Assembly (NCBI GenBank): GCA_036768485.1
Contig: JAVLUZ010000154.1
Coordinates: 4,933,724-4,997,723 of the forward strand
Length of the DNA stretch: 64,000 nt
From: Mermis nigrescens
Taxonomy: Eukaryota; Nematoda; Enoplea; Mermithida; Mermithidae
Reading direction: 5' to 3'
Shown here: positions 1 to 10,519 of the stretch, piece by piece
Layout: every line of letters begins with the position of its first letter
How positions within the stretch are numbered: position 1 is the first letter of the stretch
Position numbers and translations under genes: made by a program
Notes under the pieces: generated by a model
Database searches by the model: none
The model's input: the letters and a program-made list of their open reading frames with translations, nothing else
What the model was told of the DNA's origin: nothing

Positions 1-436
1 GTACTTTATACTACAAATTTATTTTACTTCCAGATCGTTAAAAAACGCGAATTTTTTCAAAATATGTTCCATGAGGTCAGGATTACGAATCTGATTGTAT
101 GTTTTCTTTTACACCCAGTAGTTGGGCAAAGTTTACACTGAGAATAAAATTTACTTTTAGGGCAATGCAGAAGCTTAATTTTTTCAAAATGTTTCATGTA
201 GCGTCAGGATTACGAATCTGAGCGCAAGTGTTCTTTAAACCCAATATTTCCGTAAGTTTATGTCGAAAACCCTCGATCTGTTTAGATAAGGTAAAGTTAT
301 CTTGTTTAAAAAGGATAGTGCTGATGTTAGGAAGAATATTGTTTTCCGCGTTCTTGGACTGCTGTCATCATGGTGGCATGTTACCGTGTGTGTTTACTGA
401 CTGATTTACTCAGATAACGCTAATTAAAAGTAGGGA
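1..436. repeat. gene-free stretch with a two-copy tandem duplication
   Basis: No coding signal is seen here. Positions about 52-121 and 177-246 are diverged copies of one sequence. Each copy starts with AATTTTTTCAAAAT and contains GTCAGGATTACGAATCTGA, and the period is about 125 bp. The rest has no recognisable feature. Confidence 0.6.
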
Positions 437-513
437 ACTAGCGAAGAAAAAGGCTCGATGGGACAAAAAAGACGAACATACTGGGATTGTGGCAGTAAGG
501 ATGTAAAAGAAGG

Positions 514-1203
514 GGACTAGGAAAAAGCTAATTATGTGAATGCCTAAAGTCGCAAAATCTGCTAAAAATCTGACTTTCTCTAAGCATGGCAAAAAATCGA
601 AGTATATTCTGCGGCCTGCAGATTGAAATAAATTACTGAGTCAAAAAACGATTGAAGAAGCAGCAAGGTAGCTACGCAGTACCCTTGGTAAATTAGATGA
701 AGTAAACTAGGAGATTTAGCAATCCAATGGAATGAAATAGCAAACATCGATGCATTTAAGACGATCGAATAAATTGTTGGTTTAAAGCAGTAGCAAATGC
801 ATAAGATTACGTGGAACAGACTACATGTGGTAAACTTGCATGCCCGCAACGATTGTGTACTAATCAATTAACGCTAGGTTTGCTTACTATCATGCTCATG
901 ATAATAAAATCAAACCCTTTAAAATGAAATTGCAGTAAGTTTTCTATCAGCTTCTTTCTAAGCATCCCAATACGAAGCAAATAAGCATTGCAACTTGCGA
1001 GCAATTTACGAAGACCAAACATTTTAGAGTATGTTTTACACTCTAATGTGAAGTATTGAAAGTTATTTAAAGAAGGTTACACTGTTTCAGAGACAGCGGA
1101 ATATACTTCGATTTTTGGCGTTGCTAGGAGAAAGTCTGATTTTTAACAGATTTTGCGACTTTAGGCATTTACATAGGTAACTTTTCCCTAGTCTCCCCTC
1201 CTT
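514..1203. mobile_element. insertion in the left palindrome arm, flanked by its own inverted repeats
   Basis: This segment has no counterpart in the right arm. Its ends (about 514-620 and 1090-1203) are inverted copies of each other. They share AATGCCTAAAGTCGCAAAAT and AATCGAAGTATATTC on opposite strands. The interior has no recognisable coding sequence. The terminal inverted repeats and presence in only one arm fit a non-autonomous DNA element that inserted after the duplication. No target duplication was confirmed. Confidence 0.55.
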
Positions 1204-1599
1204 TAAGAGTCAATGTCTGTAAGAATCACCTTGCTGTAATAGTGACTTACATAAGCAAAAAAATAATTTTTCTTGGTTTTAACATATATTACACAACTTT
1301 TTACGCTGATTCCGAATCTGAAAACCGTTTTACACAAAAATGACTTTTTGCTGACTTATAGGGGTGTAAAGTGTGAAAAATCGGAATATGTGCCGAATTT
1401 CATATGTTGATTGATATTTTCCAGAATAATTAACATTTTTCGATGCAATTTTTTTAAATTACAGAAGATTGAATGGGCTTTACAAAAAGTATAAAAAGTT
1501 TGTTTACCGGATCATCCCACAGAATACAGCAGTAAATAAAAGTCAAAAATATGAATTTTTGCACTAGCAACATTTTTACTTTTTTAGCCATAAGTCCAG

Positions 1600-2450
1600 A
1601 GTGGTCATACAGAATCGAACCTTATTTCACCACAATATGTGCCACCTATGTACCCGTTTCTGTGTAAAAAATGTAGGATATGTGATGGATAGTTATTGAC
1701 CACTTTTGACAAACGTGAAATTAACTCACGTGTTCAAATTTCAAAAATGATTCATTTGTGCTATAAAAAAATTTAACGTTTCGATCTATAACTCCAGAAC
1801 TGTGAAACATTGTGCAACTGCATTATACCACAGCTTGTACCATCTATGTGCCTAAGTGCTTGCAAAAGATCATGCTTATACCTTAACTGGTTGTTGACCA
1901 TTTCTGACAAACGGTAATTGAACTCAATTGGTCAAAGTCGAAAAAATCATACATGTGTGGTACAAATAACTTTCCTTTTGAGCTGTAATTCGGAAAATAA
2001 AATTCATCTTGTGGCCACATTACACCACAATTTGCACTATCTATTTGCCTAATTATATTCAAAAATCCATCCACATATGTTTGATATTTATTGACCATTT
2101 GTGGACTACGTAAACTTGGCTCCATTGGTCAAAATCAAAAAGTCACACATTGGTGCTTCAAAAAATTTTTCTTTCGGCTCTGTAACCCAAGAATTAGGAC
2201 ACATTTTTTAAGCGCATTACACCACAGTCTCTACCATATATGTCCCTAATTGTACACAAAAAAATCATCTGCATATTCCACCTACTTACCTATCAGCCAT
2301 ATTTCACAAGTGTGAACTTAACCTAATTGGTCAAACTGAAGAAATGCATGCTTTTGTTTCAAATAATTTTATTTTCTATTTCTCACGAGAAGTAAAATCT
2401 ATCTGGTGACCATAATATGCCACGATTCGCACTATCTATTTGCCTAATTG
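1600..2450. repeat. degenerate satellite, about 195-bp period, left arm (mirror copy)
   Basis: This is the reverse complement of the right-arm satellite. Monomer landmarks such as CACTATCTATTTGCCTAATT recur at about 195-200 bp spacing between about 1610 and 2449. It arose with the palindrome. Confidence 0.7.
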
Positions 2451-2548
2451 CATGCAAAAAATTCATACATATATGTTGGATTATATTTATTTATTATTTG
2501 TACCTGTAGAAAATCCTAACATAAAGGAATGTTTCATATCGTCAAAAT

Positions 2549-2983
2549 TCAATTGTCAAAACATTCTGAATGAATCAATGTGTCTTCAACGTCATCTGCC
2601 TCATCATCTAGATTTGGGTCTGGTTGGAAAAAATCTCCTGAGCAGTCATCTTCATCAGTTTCAGTTGGGACAATTGCTTCTCTTTTTCGTGCTTCCCGCG
2701 ACCAAAATCCTGCAATTTGCTGCCATGATAAAAACTCAGATTGCTTGAATTGGGGCAATCTTCGCATTTCAGTTGCAGTCTCCCTTGGATCGCACTTTCT
2801 TCGAGTCTTAATCCCATCATCAAATTTTTTATGAAAATATTGGCGCTGGTTTTCTGTGACTGCTTTACAAGATCTTTTTTGCCTTAAAGCCCAGCCAGTT
2901 GGTAATCTTTGGATTGAATCATCATCTGCATACATCTCCCAGAATTGCTGCAAAACTTCATTTAGACTTGGAAGCCGAGGCAT
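2549..2983 (-). pseudogene. C2H2-finger family protein, truncated copy in left arm
   Basis: The reading frame gives about 144 residues and is nearly identical to the copy in the right arm. It carries the same blocks: PTGWALRQKR, then a Cys-Asp-Pro block, then FLSWQQIAGFWSREA, and an acidic tail ending near HSECFDN. The residues upstream of the methionine, including the zinc finger, are lost because the arm ends there. Compared with the other copy it has an extra Asp-Ser (DDDSI instead of DDI) and a few substitutions. It is a 5'-truncated duplicate and is unlikely to be functional. The function of the family is not known to me. Confidence 0.6.
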
Positions 2984-3048
2984 TAGCTGCCGATTTTCTA
3001 TTTTTTTCTTGTTTCTTCATCCTAGAAGAGCCAATGACAAGGGACTAG

Positions 3049-3699
3049 TCAACAGCAACATTTGTGCCAGTTTTACCAGAAGAAGACAGCTCACCAAGAT
3101 CTTTGCAACTGTTTACTTGTACTGTTCCTGGTTGCGTGAAATCATTTCAAAGACATCGATCCCTTGAAAATCACATGTAGATAGCAAATCGCCAGTTTTA
3201 GCCTGAGCGATTGACATTGCGTGATGCAGCTATTACAACGTACAAGAAACAAATAGAAAATCGGCAGCTAATGCCTCGGCTTCCAAGTCTAAATGAAGTT
3301 TTGCAGCAATTCTGGGAGATGTATGCAGATGATATCCAAAGATTACCAACTGGCTGGGCTTTAAGGCAAAAAAGATCTTGTAAAGCAGTCACAGAAAACC
3401 AGCGCCAATATTTTCATAAAAAATTTGATGATGGGATTAAGACTCGAAGAAACTGCGATCCAAGGGAGACTGCAACTGAAATGCGAAGATTGCCCCAATT
3501 CAAGCAATCTGAGTTTTTATCATGGCAGCAAATTGCAGGATTTTGGTCGCGGGAAGCACAAATAAGAGAAGCAATTGTCCCAACTGAAACTGATGAAGAT
3601 GACTGCTCAGGAGATTTTTTCCAACCAGACCCAAATCTAGATGATGAGGCAGATGACGTTGAAGACACATTGATTCATTCAGAATGTTTAGACAATTGA
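3049..3699 (+). pseudogene. C2H2-finger family protein with two in-frame stops
   Basis: One frame runs from about 3049 to the stop at 3697-3699. Near 3118-3174 it encodes a C2H2-like finger (CTVPGCVKSFQRHRSLENH). TAG codons at 3178 and 3199 interrupt it, and it then continues as LRDAAITTYKKQIENRQ, PTGWALRQKR and FLSWQQIAGFWSREA, with an acidic C-terminus. The order of finger, a GWAL block and a QQI..F.SR block is that of a family of predicted proteins I recall from cnidarian and molluscan genomes; this family assignment is from memory. The two stops, with no splice sites that would obviously remove them, indicate a decayed copy. An upstream TAG at 3046 bounds the frame. Confidence 0.6.
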
Positions 3700-3789
3700 A
3701 TTTTGACGATATAAAACATATTCCTTTATGTTAGGATTTTCTACAGGTACAAATAATAAATAAATATAATCCAACATATATGTATGAAT

Positions 3790-4640
3790 TTTTTGCATGC
3801 AATTAGGCAAATAGATAGTGCGAACCGTGGCATATTATGGTCACCAGATAGATTTTACTTCTCGTTAGAAATAGAAAATAAAATTATTTGAAACAAAAGC
3901 ATGCATTTTTTCAGTTTGACCAATTAGGTTAAGTTCAAACTTGTGAAATATGGCTGATAGATAAGTACGTGGAATATGCAGATGATTTTTTTGTGTACAA
4001 TTAGGGACATATATGGTAGAGACTGTGGTGTAATGCGCTTAAAATATGTGTCCTAATTCTTGAGTTACAGAGCCGAAAGAAAAATTTTTTGAAGCACCAA
4101 TGTGTGACTTTTTGATTTTGACCAATGGAGCTAAGTTTACGTTGTCCACAAATGGTCAATAAATATCAAACATATGTTGATGGATTTTTGAATATAATTA
4201 GGCAAATAGATAGTGCAAATTGTGGTGTAATGTGGCCACAAGATGAATTTTGTTTTTCGAATTACAGCTCAAAAGGAAAGTTATTTGTACCACACATGTA
4301 TGATTTTTTCGACTTTGACCAATTGAGTTCAATTACCGTTTGTCAGAAATGGTCAACAACCACGTAAGGTATACGCATGATCTTTTGCAAGCACTTAGGC
4401 ACATAGATGGTACAAGCTGTGGTATAATGCATTCGCACAATGTTTTACAGTTCTGGAGTTATAGATCGAAACGTTAAATTTTTTATAGCACAAATGTATC
4501 ATTTTTGAAATTTGAACACATGAGTTAATTTCACGTTCGTCAAAAGTGGTCAATAACTATCCATCACATATCCTACATTTTTTACACAGAAACGGGTACA
4601 TAGGTGGCACATATTGTGGTGAAATAAGGTTCGATTCTGT
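3790..4640. repeat. degenerate satellite, about 195-bp period, right arm
   Basis: Five diverged monomers begin near 3798, 3998, 4194, 4390 and 4585. Each carries a version of AATTAGGCAAATAGATAGTG followed by a TGTGGTGTAATG-like block. Between these blocks lie GACCAATTGAGTT-like and GGTCAATAA-like stretches. Short open frames here are by-products of the repeat. Confidence 0.75.
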
Positions 4641-5112
4641 ATGACCACTCTGGACTTATGGCTAAAAAAGTAAAAATTTTGCAAGTGCAAAAATTCATAT
4701 TTTTGACCTTTATTGACTGCTGTATCCCGTGGGATGATCCAATAAACAAACTTTTTATACTTTTTGTAAAGCCCATTTGATTTTCTGTAATTTAAAAAAA
4801 CTGCATTGAAAAATGTTCATTATTCTGGAAAATATTAATCATCATATGAAATTCGGCACATATTCCGATTTTTCACACTTTACACCTCTATAACTCAGCA
4901 AAAAGTCATTTTTGTGTAAAACGGTTTTCAGATTCGGAATCAGCGTAAAAAGTTGTGTAATATATGTTAAAACAAAGAAAAATTATTTTTTTGCTTATGC
5001 AAGGTTAAGGTGGTCCTTACAGAAACTGACTCTTAAAATTCTCAATAATCTACAATCCCAAGAATATTCGTCTTTTTTTGTTCCATCGGAGCATTTTTCT
5101 TTGCTAGTAAAA

Positions 5113-7265
5113 CATATAGCCAAGTAAGCCAGCGATGCATAGCATATGCGCTTTGAGGCGTATGAACAATTAATGAGAATTCCATTGGTTGCTGTGGTGA
5201 GCACCGACCAACATTGCTAAGGCTTCTTTCTAAGCATCCCAAATTGGGAATAAAGTGGAATCAATTTGGCAGTATTGCAGTCTATAAATTATTCTGTTAA
5301 ATCGTAGTTTGTTACCGGGGTCATTAACAATCTTGTTGGAATTTACAGTCTAGCATCGATATTTTTAAATTTTTCTATAAAATATGGCTGCATTTTGCAA
5401 CGCTCGGTTCCTTCGTTCGAATCGTCTTTTTGGTAAAAATAGGTAGGTACCTTATAAAATACGATATTTCCTGTAGTTTTATACTGTGGAAGTAAATGAA
5501 ACATTTTATTTTTAGAAAGCTGTTGCAGTCCAGGGCCAAATGGCCCAAAAAGTGAGAACACGCAAGCTTAATCATAAATGTCGGAAATTAAGAATGAATG
5601 GAATATTTTTTCAAGGCAAACTAAAACAAAAATTCTGTAGTCTGTAGGAAATCCTGGGAAGTCTGTGGGGCAAAATCGCAAAAAATCTGCAAGATATTCA
5701 ATTCCGGGGGTCTACCGATTTTGCTGGGGTTTCGGATAATAGGAGTAACCCAAAATAGGCTCAGAATATGTTAATGGAAGCATTTCTTTTTTCAATATTA
5801 TTGATGCCATTTGTTTAAAAAAGTGACAAGAATCAAACAACAATTAGTCGCTGTATTAATTTTCGGCTTCGTCTTAAAGTAAAGCGGGCCCCTTTACTTT
5901 GCATTATTTCATGTTTTTTTAATTTACTTTCTGTTATTTTCTGTTGTCTGCTTTTGTCTATTTTTTTCTTCTCAACCCCTAGCACTACGAATACGGAACA
6001 AAGTACCATATTCATGATTTTTATGTAATAGAATTTCTTCATAGTGTTAGCTATGAATAAATATAGGACGTGACAAGCGCAAACAATGTTTTTCATAGAA
6101 ATAGTGAAAAAAATTTAATATGGAGCCTAAAAACTTGGAAATTTGGCAAAAATATGCTAAATATGCTGTATAACTACTTGGGGAAAACTTTAACCTCCCA
6201 CACAGAATAAATGAAAACCTATCTTATTTTGTTTGTTTCGTGTCTTGCAGATGTTGGAAGTATTTTTAGCTACTGTATGTAGCTCTAGCTGTCATTCCCT
6301 TAAAAATACCCCGAATAAAACCCGAAAAACTAAAGAAAAACCAAAAAACCCACAAAAAAACTTAGAAACCAACATTCAAAATATTCAAATCTGGGTTTTT
6401 TTCCATTTCTGACTACCACCTACATAAATCTAAGCCTAATCCTAGTACAAAATAAAGAAGTTTGACCAGGAAAGGTGACTTCAAGAAAAGATTCAGAAGA
6501 AAATAATTTTTTTGAACTCCCGTGAGCGCGCGCGTTATCATATACCTGTCGTGAAAAATGTCGACCGGTTCAAATTTCAACTATAATAGCTCTTTTTATA
6601 GATGAACGGACCGCAAATCAATCTCATGAAATAAAGTGTGTATTACATGTAAAAATTTGCATCAAAAAATGCAGAAAACAACAAAAAAATTATAAAAATT
6701 GGGCATCGTACTTCTAAGTGGTTTTTAATGAGCTACAGTAAAGTGTGTTTGCTTAAAATACTAATATTTACACCAGTATTAACTTGCGCATCTAACAAGA
6801 TAAATTTTAATGATTTTTGACTAATAGAAAGGAAATATGTCGATTTCTTCAAACCATACATAATCCCATATTGCCGTATAGTAGTGCTAGGGTTAATAAA
6901 CCATTTATAATTAATCGATAAATTATTAGAATATTTCGGAAGTAACTATCGACAATACTTGCATATTCAGAAAAGGATCCTCGAAACTAAGTGAGCAGCA
7001 TGTTTTCACTGGTTTTTACATAAACTTGCAGTGAATTCAGTTTTCGCCTGAAGGTAAACGGAATAATCTAGCTTCGAATAAATTTATCTTGTAAAAGAGA
7101 AAGTATACATATTGTATTCTACTAATACGTTAAAATTTTCAATTTAGTCAGGGTATTTTATTAAGTCTAAGGCAATGCATTATTTTTTTAATAAATTCGT
7201 ACCTACATACTTTAGTCTCATTACTATAACTGTACTATACATACTAAATTGTACTATATATTACG
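5113..7265. other. gene-free AT-rich stretch
   Basis: No exon-like sequence with splice borders and no recognisable element termini were found. Short sequences near 951 and 5222 share CTTCTTTCTAAGCATCCCAA in direct orientation, suggesting a dispersed repeat. Confidence 0.4.
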
Positions 7266-7269
7266 AAAT

Positions 7270-7391
7270 GGGACGTTTTGGCGACGCCGCTTTTGGCGAC
7301 GGCCGTTTTGGCGCCGGCCGTTTTGGCGCCGACCGTTTTGGCGACGGCCATTTTGGCGCCGGCCGTTTTGGCGGCGGCCGTTTTGGCGCCG
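7270..7391 (+). repeat. 15-bp minisatellite, left arm
   Basis: Units alternate GGCGCC, GGCGAC and GGCGGC cores separated by CGTTTT. The array is strikingly GC-rich against AT-rich flanks. Open frames across it, reading Gly-Arg-Phe repeats, are artefacts of the tandem repeat. Confidence 0.85.
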
Positions 7392-7766
7392 AATTAAAAT
7401 TTTCTTCGAAATTTCTTCAAAAAAGACTGTTTTAGCATTCTACATATGCTGAAATACATAGCTGTTTCTGCTATTGAAATTGTTTGAGAGCTAGCCTACA
7501 CATGCATATCTATAGTCTGCTTCACATAACTTGGTGCATGAATTTCTGGTTTACAACAACTCAGAATCGTGAACATATGTTAAAGCATCCGATTCGCTAT
7601 CTATGTTTAGTAGGTACTACAAGTTATATGATCCTTACCCTTGCCCTGGGCATTCTAATTTCTGAATCAATTCTACTTTTTATGGGTATCAGCTTAAAGT
7701 TACTTTTGTAGTCACTTTCAATTTTTCAGAGATCTCAAAGCTAAAATGTAACAGATTATGCAATGT

Positions 7767-7993
7767 GTAGTCGGTTTCATTTTGTTCGAGAGCTTTTATA
7801 AAAGTTTAAACTGGCTTCTAAAGTGTTTTAAACTGAGAGAGAAAGATTACAGTACATATATCAAGTTGTATGATGACTTTTTGACATTGCTAAGAGGCAA
7901 GTCTGCGTCATGCTTATATATCACTTTTGTAGCCTAATTTATGCGAACTAAATTCATTTAACAAGCTCTCCAATAAATGAAACAGAACTATAG
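7767..7993. mobile_element. small TIR element, AGTCTGTTTC family, copy 1
   Basis: The left end reads TAGTCGGTTTCATTTTGTTC, then GAGAGCTTTT. The right end is the inverted AAGCTCTCCAATAAATGAAA, then CAGAACTATA. A second copy of the family lies at 61615-62122. The interior is non-coding, about 230 bp in total. The flanking TA suggests a TA target site, as in Tc1/mariner-related miniature elements, but this is not certain. Confidence 0.6.
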
Positions 7994-8190
7994 GTGCGTG
8001 CATGCATGCATATGAATAAATTTACGTATGTACAAGTAATTACATAGGTCTGCGAAAAATTTCTGCTCTGATTCTGTAAAACTGATTCAACATCTGATTA
8101 AAATGATAACATTAGTTCTTTGAGCGTTAAAAATAAGTTATTGTACAGTTTCTTGTTAATTTCCAGCAATTTTGAGGAAAACTTTCAGTC

Positions 8191-8279
8191 CGGCGCCAAA
8201 ACGGCCGTCGCCAAAACGGCCGTCGCCAAAACGGCCGTCGCCAAAACGGCGTCGCCAAAACGGCGTCGCCAAAACGTCC
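8191..8279 (-). repeat. 15-bp minisatellite, right arm
   Basis: About six units of GCCAAAACGGCCGTC type form the inverted counterpart of the array at 7270-7391. Part of the array lies in the same open frame as the downstream Ser/Thr-rich ORF, but it is unlikely to be protein-coding. Confidence 0.85.
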
Positions 8280-8357
8280 TAGACCGATATATTACTATAC
8301 ATATATACTATAATTATACTAATATATTATACTATAGTACACTAAATGTTATAACAG

Positions 8358-9322
8358 CTACTAAATCACCGTCGCCAGGCTTCTTTCCTTCACGAGCAGC
8401 GATCACACGTGCGACTTTGGAGCAGATCGCTTCAGCAACTAAGTTGGACATCACCAAATTTCCATCATTGATCGCCCTTTATGTGTCACCAATGAAAAGC
8501 GCGGAAACAAGTTCAATTGCGTCCAAGAGCATTTCCTCTCAACCCACCGTCGGGGTTACACAAGCCAGGACAACTATCGAAACACGTTCATCTGCGACAC
8601 AAGTTTTGGCAAGCGCCACCAGCACTGGTGGCGCAACTGCTCCACAATCCGCAACAATCTGGGTTGCAGCGACTGATATAGCAACAAGTGAAACAAGCTC
8701 ATCCACTATAAAAGTGTTGACAGGAGCAGTCATAAGCGCCATCGATGCTGGTGGCACAACTGACTCGCAAACCGCAACAAACTTGGTTGCAACTGATAGA
8801 GCTACTAGCAATGAACCAGGTTTCTCGATAATAACGACTGCTCGAGCAACTTCAACTGTTTCGGACAATCAGAACGAAGCGACGAGTTTGACGCAATCGA
8901 CAAGCGAAGTTGAGACAATGACGAATAGTTTATCGATCGAATCAGTTCGTGCAACTTCACAGATTGTTTTGACGGAATCAGTTCAAGCTACTTCGCAAAC
9001 AATTACGATGGAATCACTTCAAGAAACTTCTCAAAAAATTGCATTAGATACCTCGACTTTCCCAATTTCTAATTCAAATGCAATACTTTCCGATAATAGC
9101 TCTAGCTTGGTAACAATCACTAGTGAAACTGGTCAAAATGATAGCAATCAACTGCAAACGACTGCGACAGTTGATTGGCGATCGTTCACCGGCAATCCAG
9201 CAACGCCATCGAGCGAAACAATCGCTGCTGGTGTCCAGTCGACCAATCCGATCGATACATCGGTCGATAATTTCACGACAACTCCCGATCATCAATCCAT
9301 CACTGCAACAATGTTAAAATAA
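8358..9322 (+). CDS. Ser/Thr-rich mucin-like ORF (probable exon or pseudogene)
   Basis: The frame encodes about 320 residues dominated by Thr, Ser and Ala, as in mucin-type O-glycosylated stalks of secreted or membrane proteins. Internal repeats are visible. Two roughly 45-residue repeats contain a TGGAT or AGGTT core followed by ATDIATS or ATDRATS. Three repeats of about 13 residues are of the type ESVQATSQ. No signal peptide or membrane segment lies in it. The frame is open back to 8120, but that part crosses the minisatellite, so I place the likely acceptor at ATAACAG, 8351-8357. It ends at TAA (9320-9322), yet the same frame remains Thr-rich (ETTTSTTRST) up to TGA at 9389. The TAA may be a disabling mutation. 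Base composition is richer in G and C than the flanks. The gene identity is unknown. Confidence 0.45.
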
Positions 9323-9469
9323 TCGATAACTATTGAAACAACAACATCAACAACAAGGTCAACAAAAGGGGACCGACAATCGGTTTTATGAGAAATTATG
9401 AGAGATTTTATGAGAAATTCAAAAGATATTACAAATTTTGGCGATCGAGCCTAGGATTCTTAGTAATCG

Positions 9470-9700
9470 TCCTACATGGGCAGTGCCCGATTTCTAAGGG
9501 GTTTAAAATAATTTTCAAGATCAAAACGGTGCAGAAGTATGGATTGTAGGGACGAAGAATAATATTTTTCGACGTTTCTTATTGAGATTTACCCATTTTC
9601 ATTTGAAAATTCTGAAGAAAAAAAACGAAAAATTCTATATTTTCTTTGGGGGTTTTCTGGATTTTGGGGGGTTATGGATAGCCATGCACATTTGTAGTAG
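9470..9700 (-). mobile_element. diverged hAT-type miniature element (family A-like)
   Basis: The left border CTACATGGGCAGTGCCCG and the inner blocks TTCGACGTTTCTTATTGAG and GGGGGTTTTCTGGATTTTGG match the layout of the family A copies described at 21532, in reverse orientation. No target duplication was recognised. Confidence 0.4.
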
Positions 9701-9859
9701 TTAGTAATCCCGGCTGATACACTGGCAACTCTGATTTTTCGGTCTACCCATCTACAGCCTATTGCAGGCATATAGACAATTTTTTTGCATTTATTGAGTG
9801 TTTGTTTTTTATCTACCTAATATAAATGAATCTGCCCTAACTTTGAAATCACTTGTCAT

Positions 9860-9861
<2 letters not shown>

Positions 9862-9934
<73 letters not shown>
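9862..9934. repeat. (CA)n microsatellite
   Basis: A perfect CA dinucleotide run of about 72 bp. Confidence 0.98.
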
Positions 9935-9937
<3 letters not shown>

Positions 9938-10047
9938 TATTTAAATTATATGCTGATTTGCAAGTCTTATGCGGATAAAAAACTCTCAACTGATGAAAGA
10001 ATTTGCTTATAAATGCATACATTTTTGTCTAAAACCGATTTGGAATT

Positions 10048-10514
<467 letters not shown>

Positions 10515-10519
<5 letters not shown>

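Larger units (their letters stand above)
437..5112. repeat. large palindrome (inverted duplication) with a short asymmetric loop
   Basis: The main left arm (about 1204-3013) is the reverse complement of the right arm (about 3240-5037), around a loop of roughly 225 bp. Shared landmarks include the run around GACTCTTAAA at both outer ends and AGAAAATCGGCAGCTAATGC at both inner ends. Pairing resumes further out: about 437-513 matches the complement of about 5038-5112. The left arm is therefore interrupted at about 514-1203 by an insertion. Few differences were seen when the arms were compared by eye. The arms carry diverging copies of a protein pseudogene and of a satellite. This could be a foldback-type mobile element or a segmental inverted duplication; no terminal target duplication was found. 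Confidence 0.85.
7270..8279. mobile_element. foldback-like element with minisatellite inverted arms
   Basis: The left arm (7270-7391) is about eight 15-bp units of the type CGTTTTGGCGCCGGC. The right arm (8191-8279) consists of inverted units of the type GCCAAAACGGCCGTC. Both outer borders share GGACGTTTTGGCG in inverted orientation. The loop of about 800 bp is AT-rich and carries a separate small TIR element at 7767-7993. Long inverted repeats built from short tandem subrepeats are the hallmark of Drosophila foldback (FB) elements. Here that is an analogy of structure, not of sequence. Confidence 0.55.

Noticed and set aside
1609..1622. B-box-like GAATCGAACC
   Set aside because: It has no A box at the right distance and lies in the satellite; its mirror at 4628 has the same problem.
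4125..4367. 80-residue frame with a mirror frame at 1883-2125
   Set aside because: Both lie within satellite monomers, and neighbouring monomers do not keep the frame.
7175..7452. Gly-Arg-Phe and Trp-Arg-Arg repeat frames
   Set aside because: They follow from the 15-bp minisatellite unit. A repeat unit divisible by three keeps all frames open.
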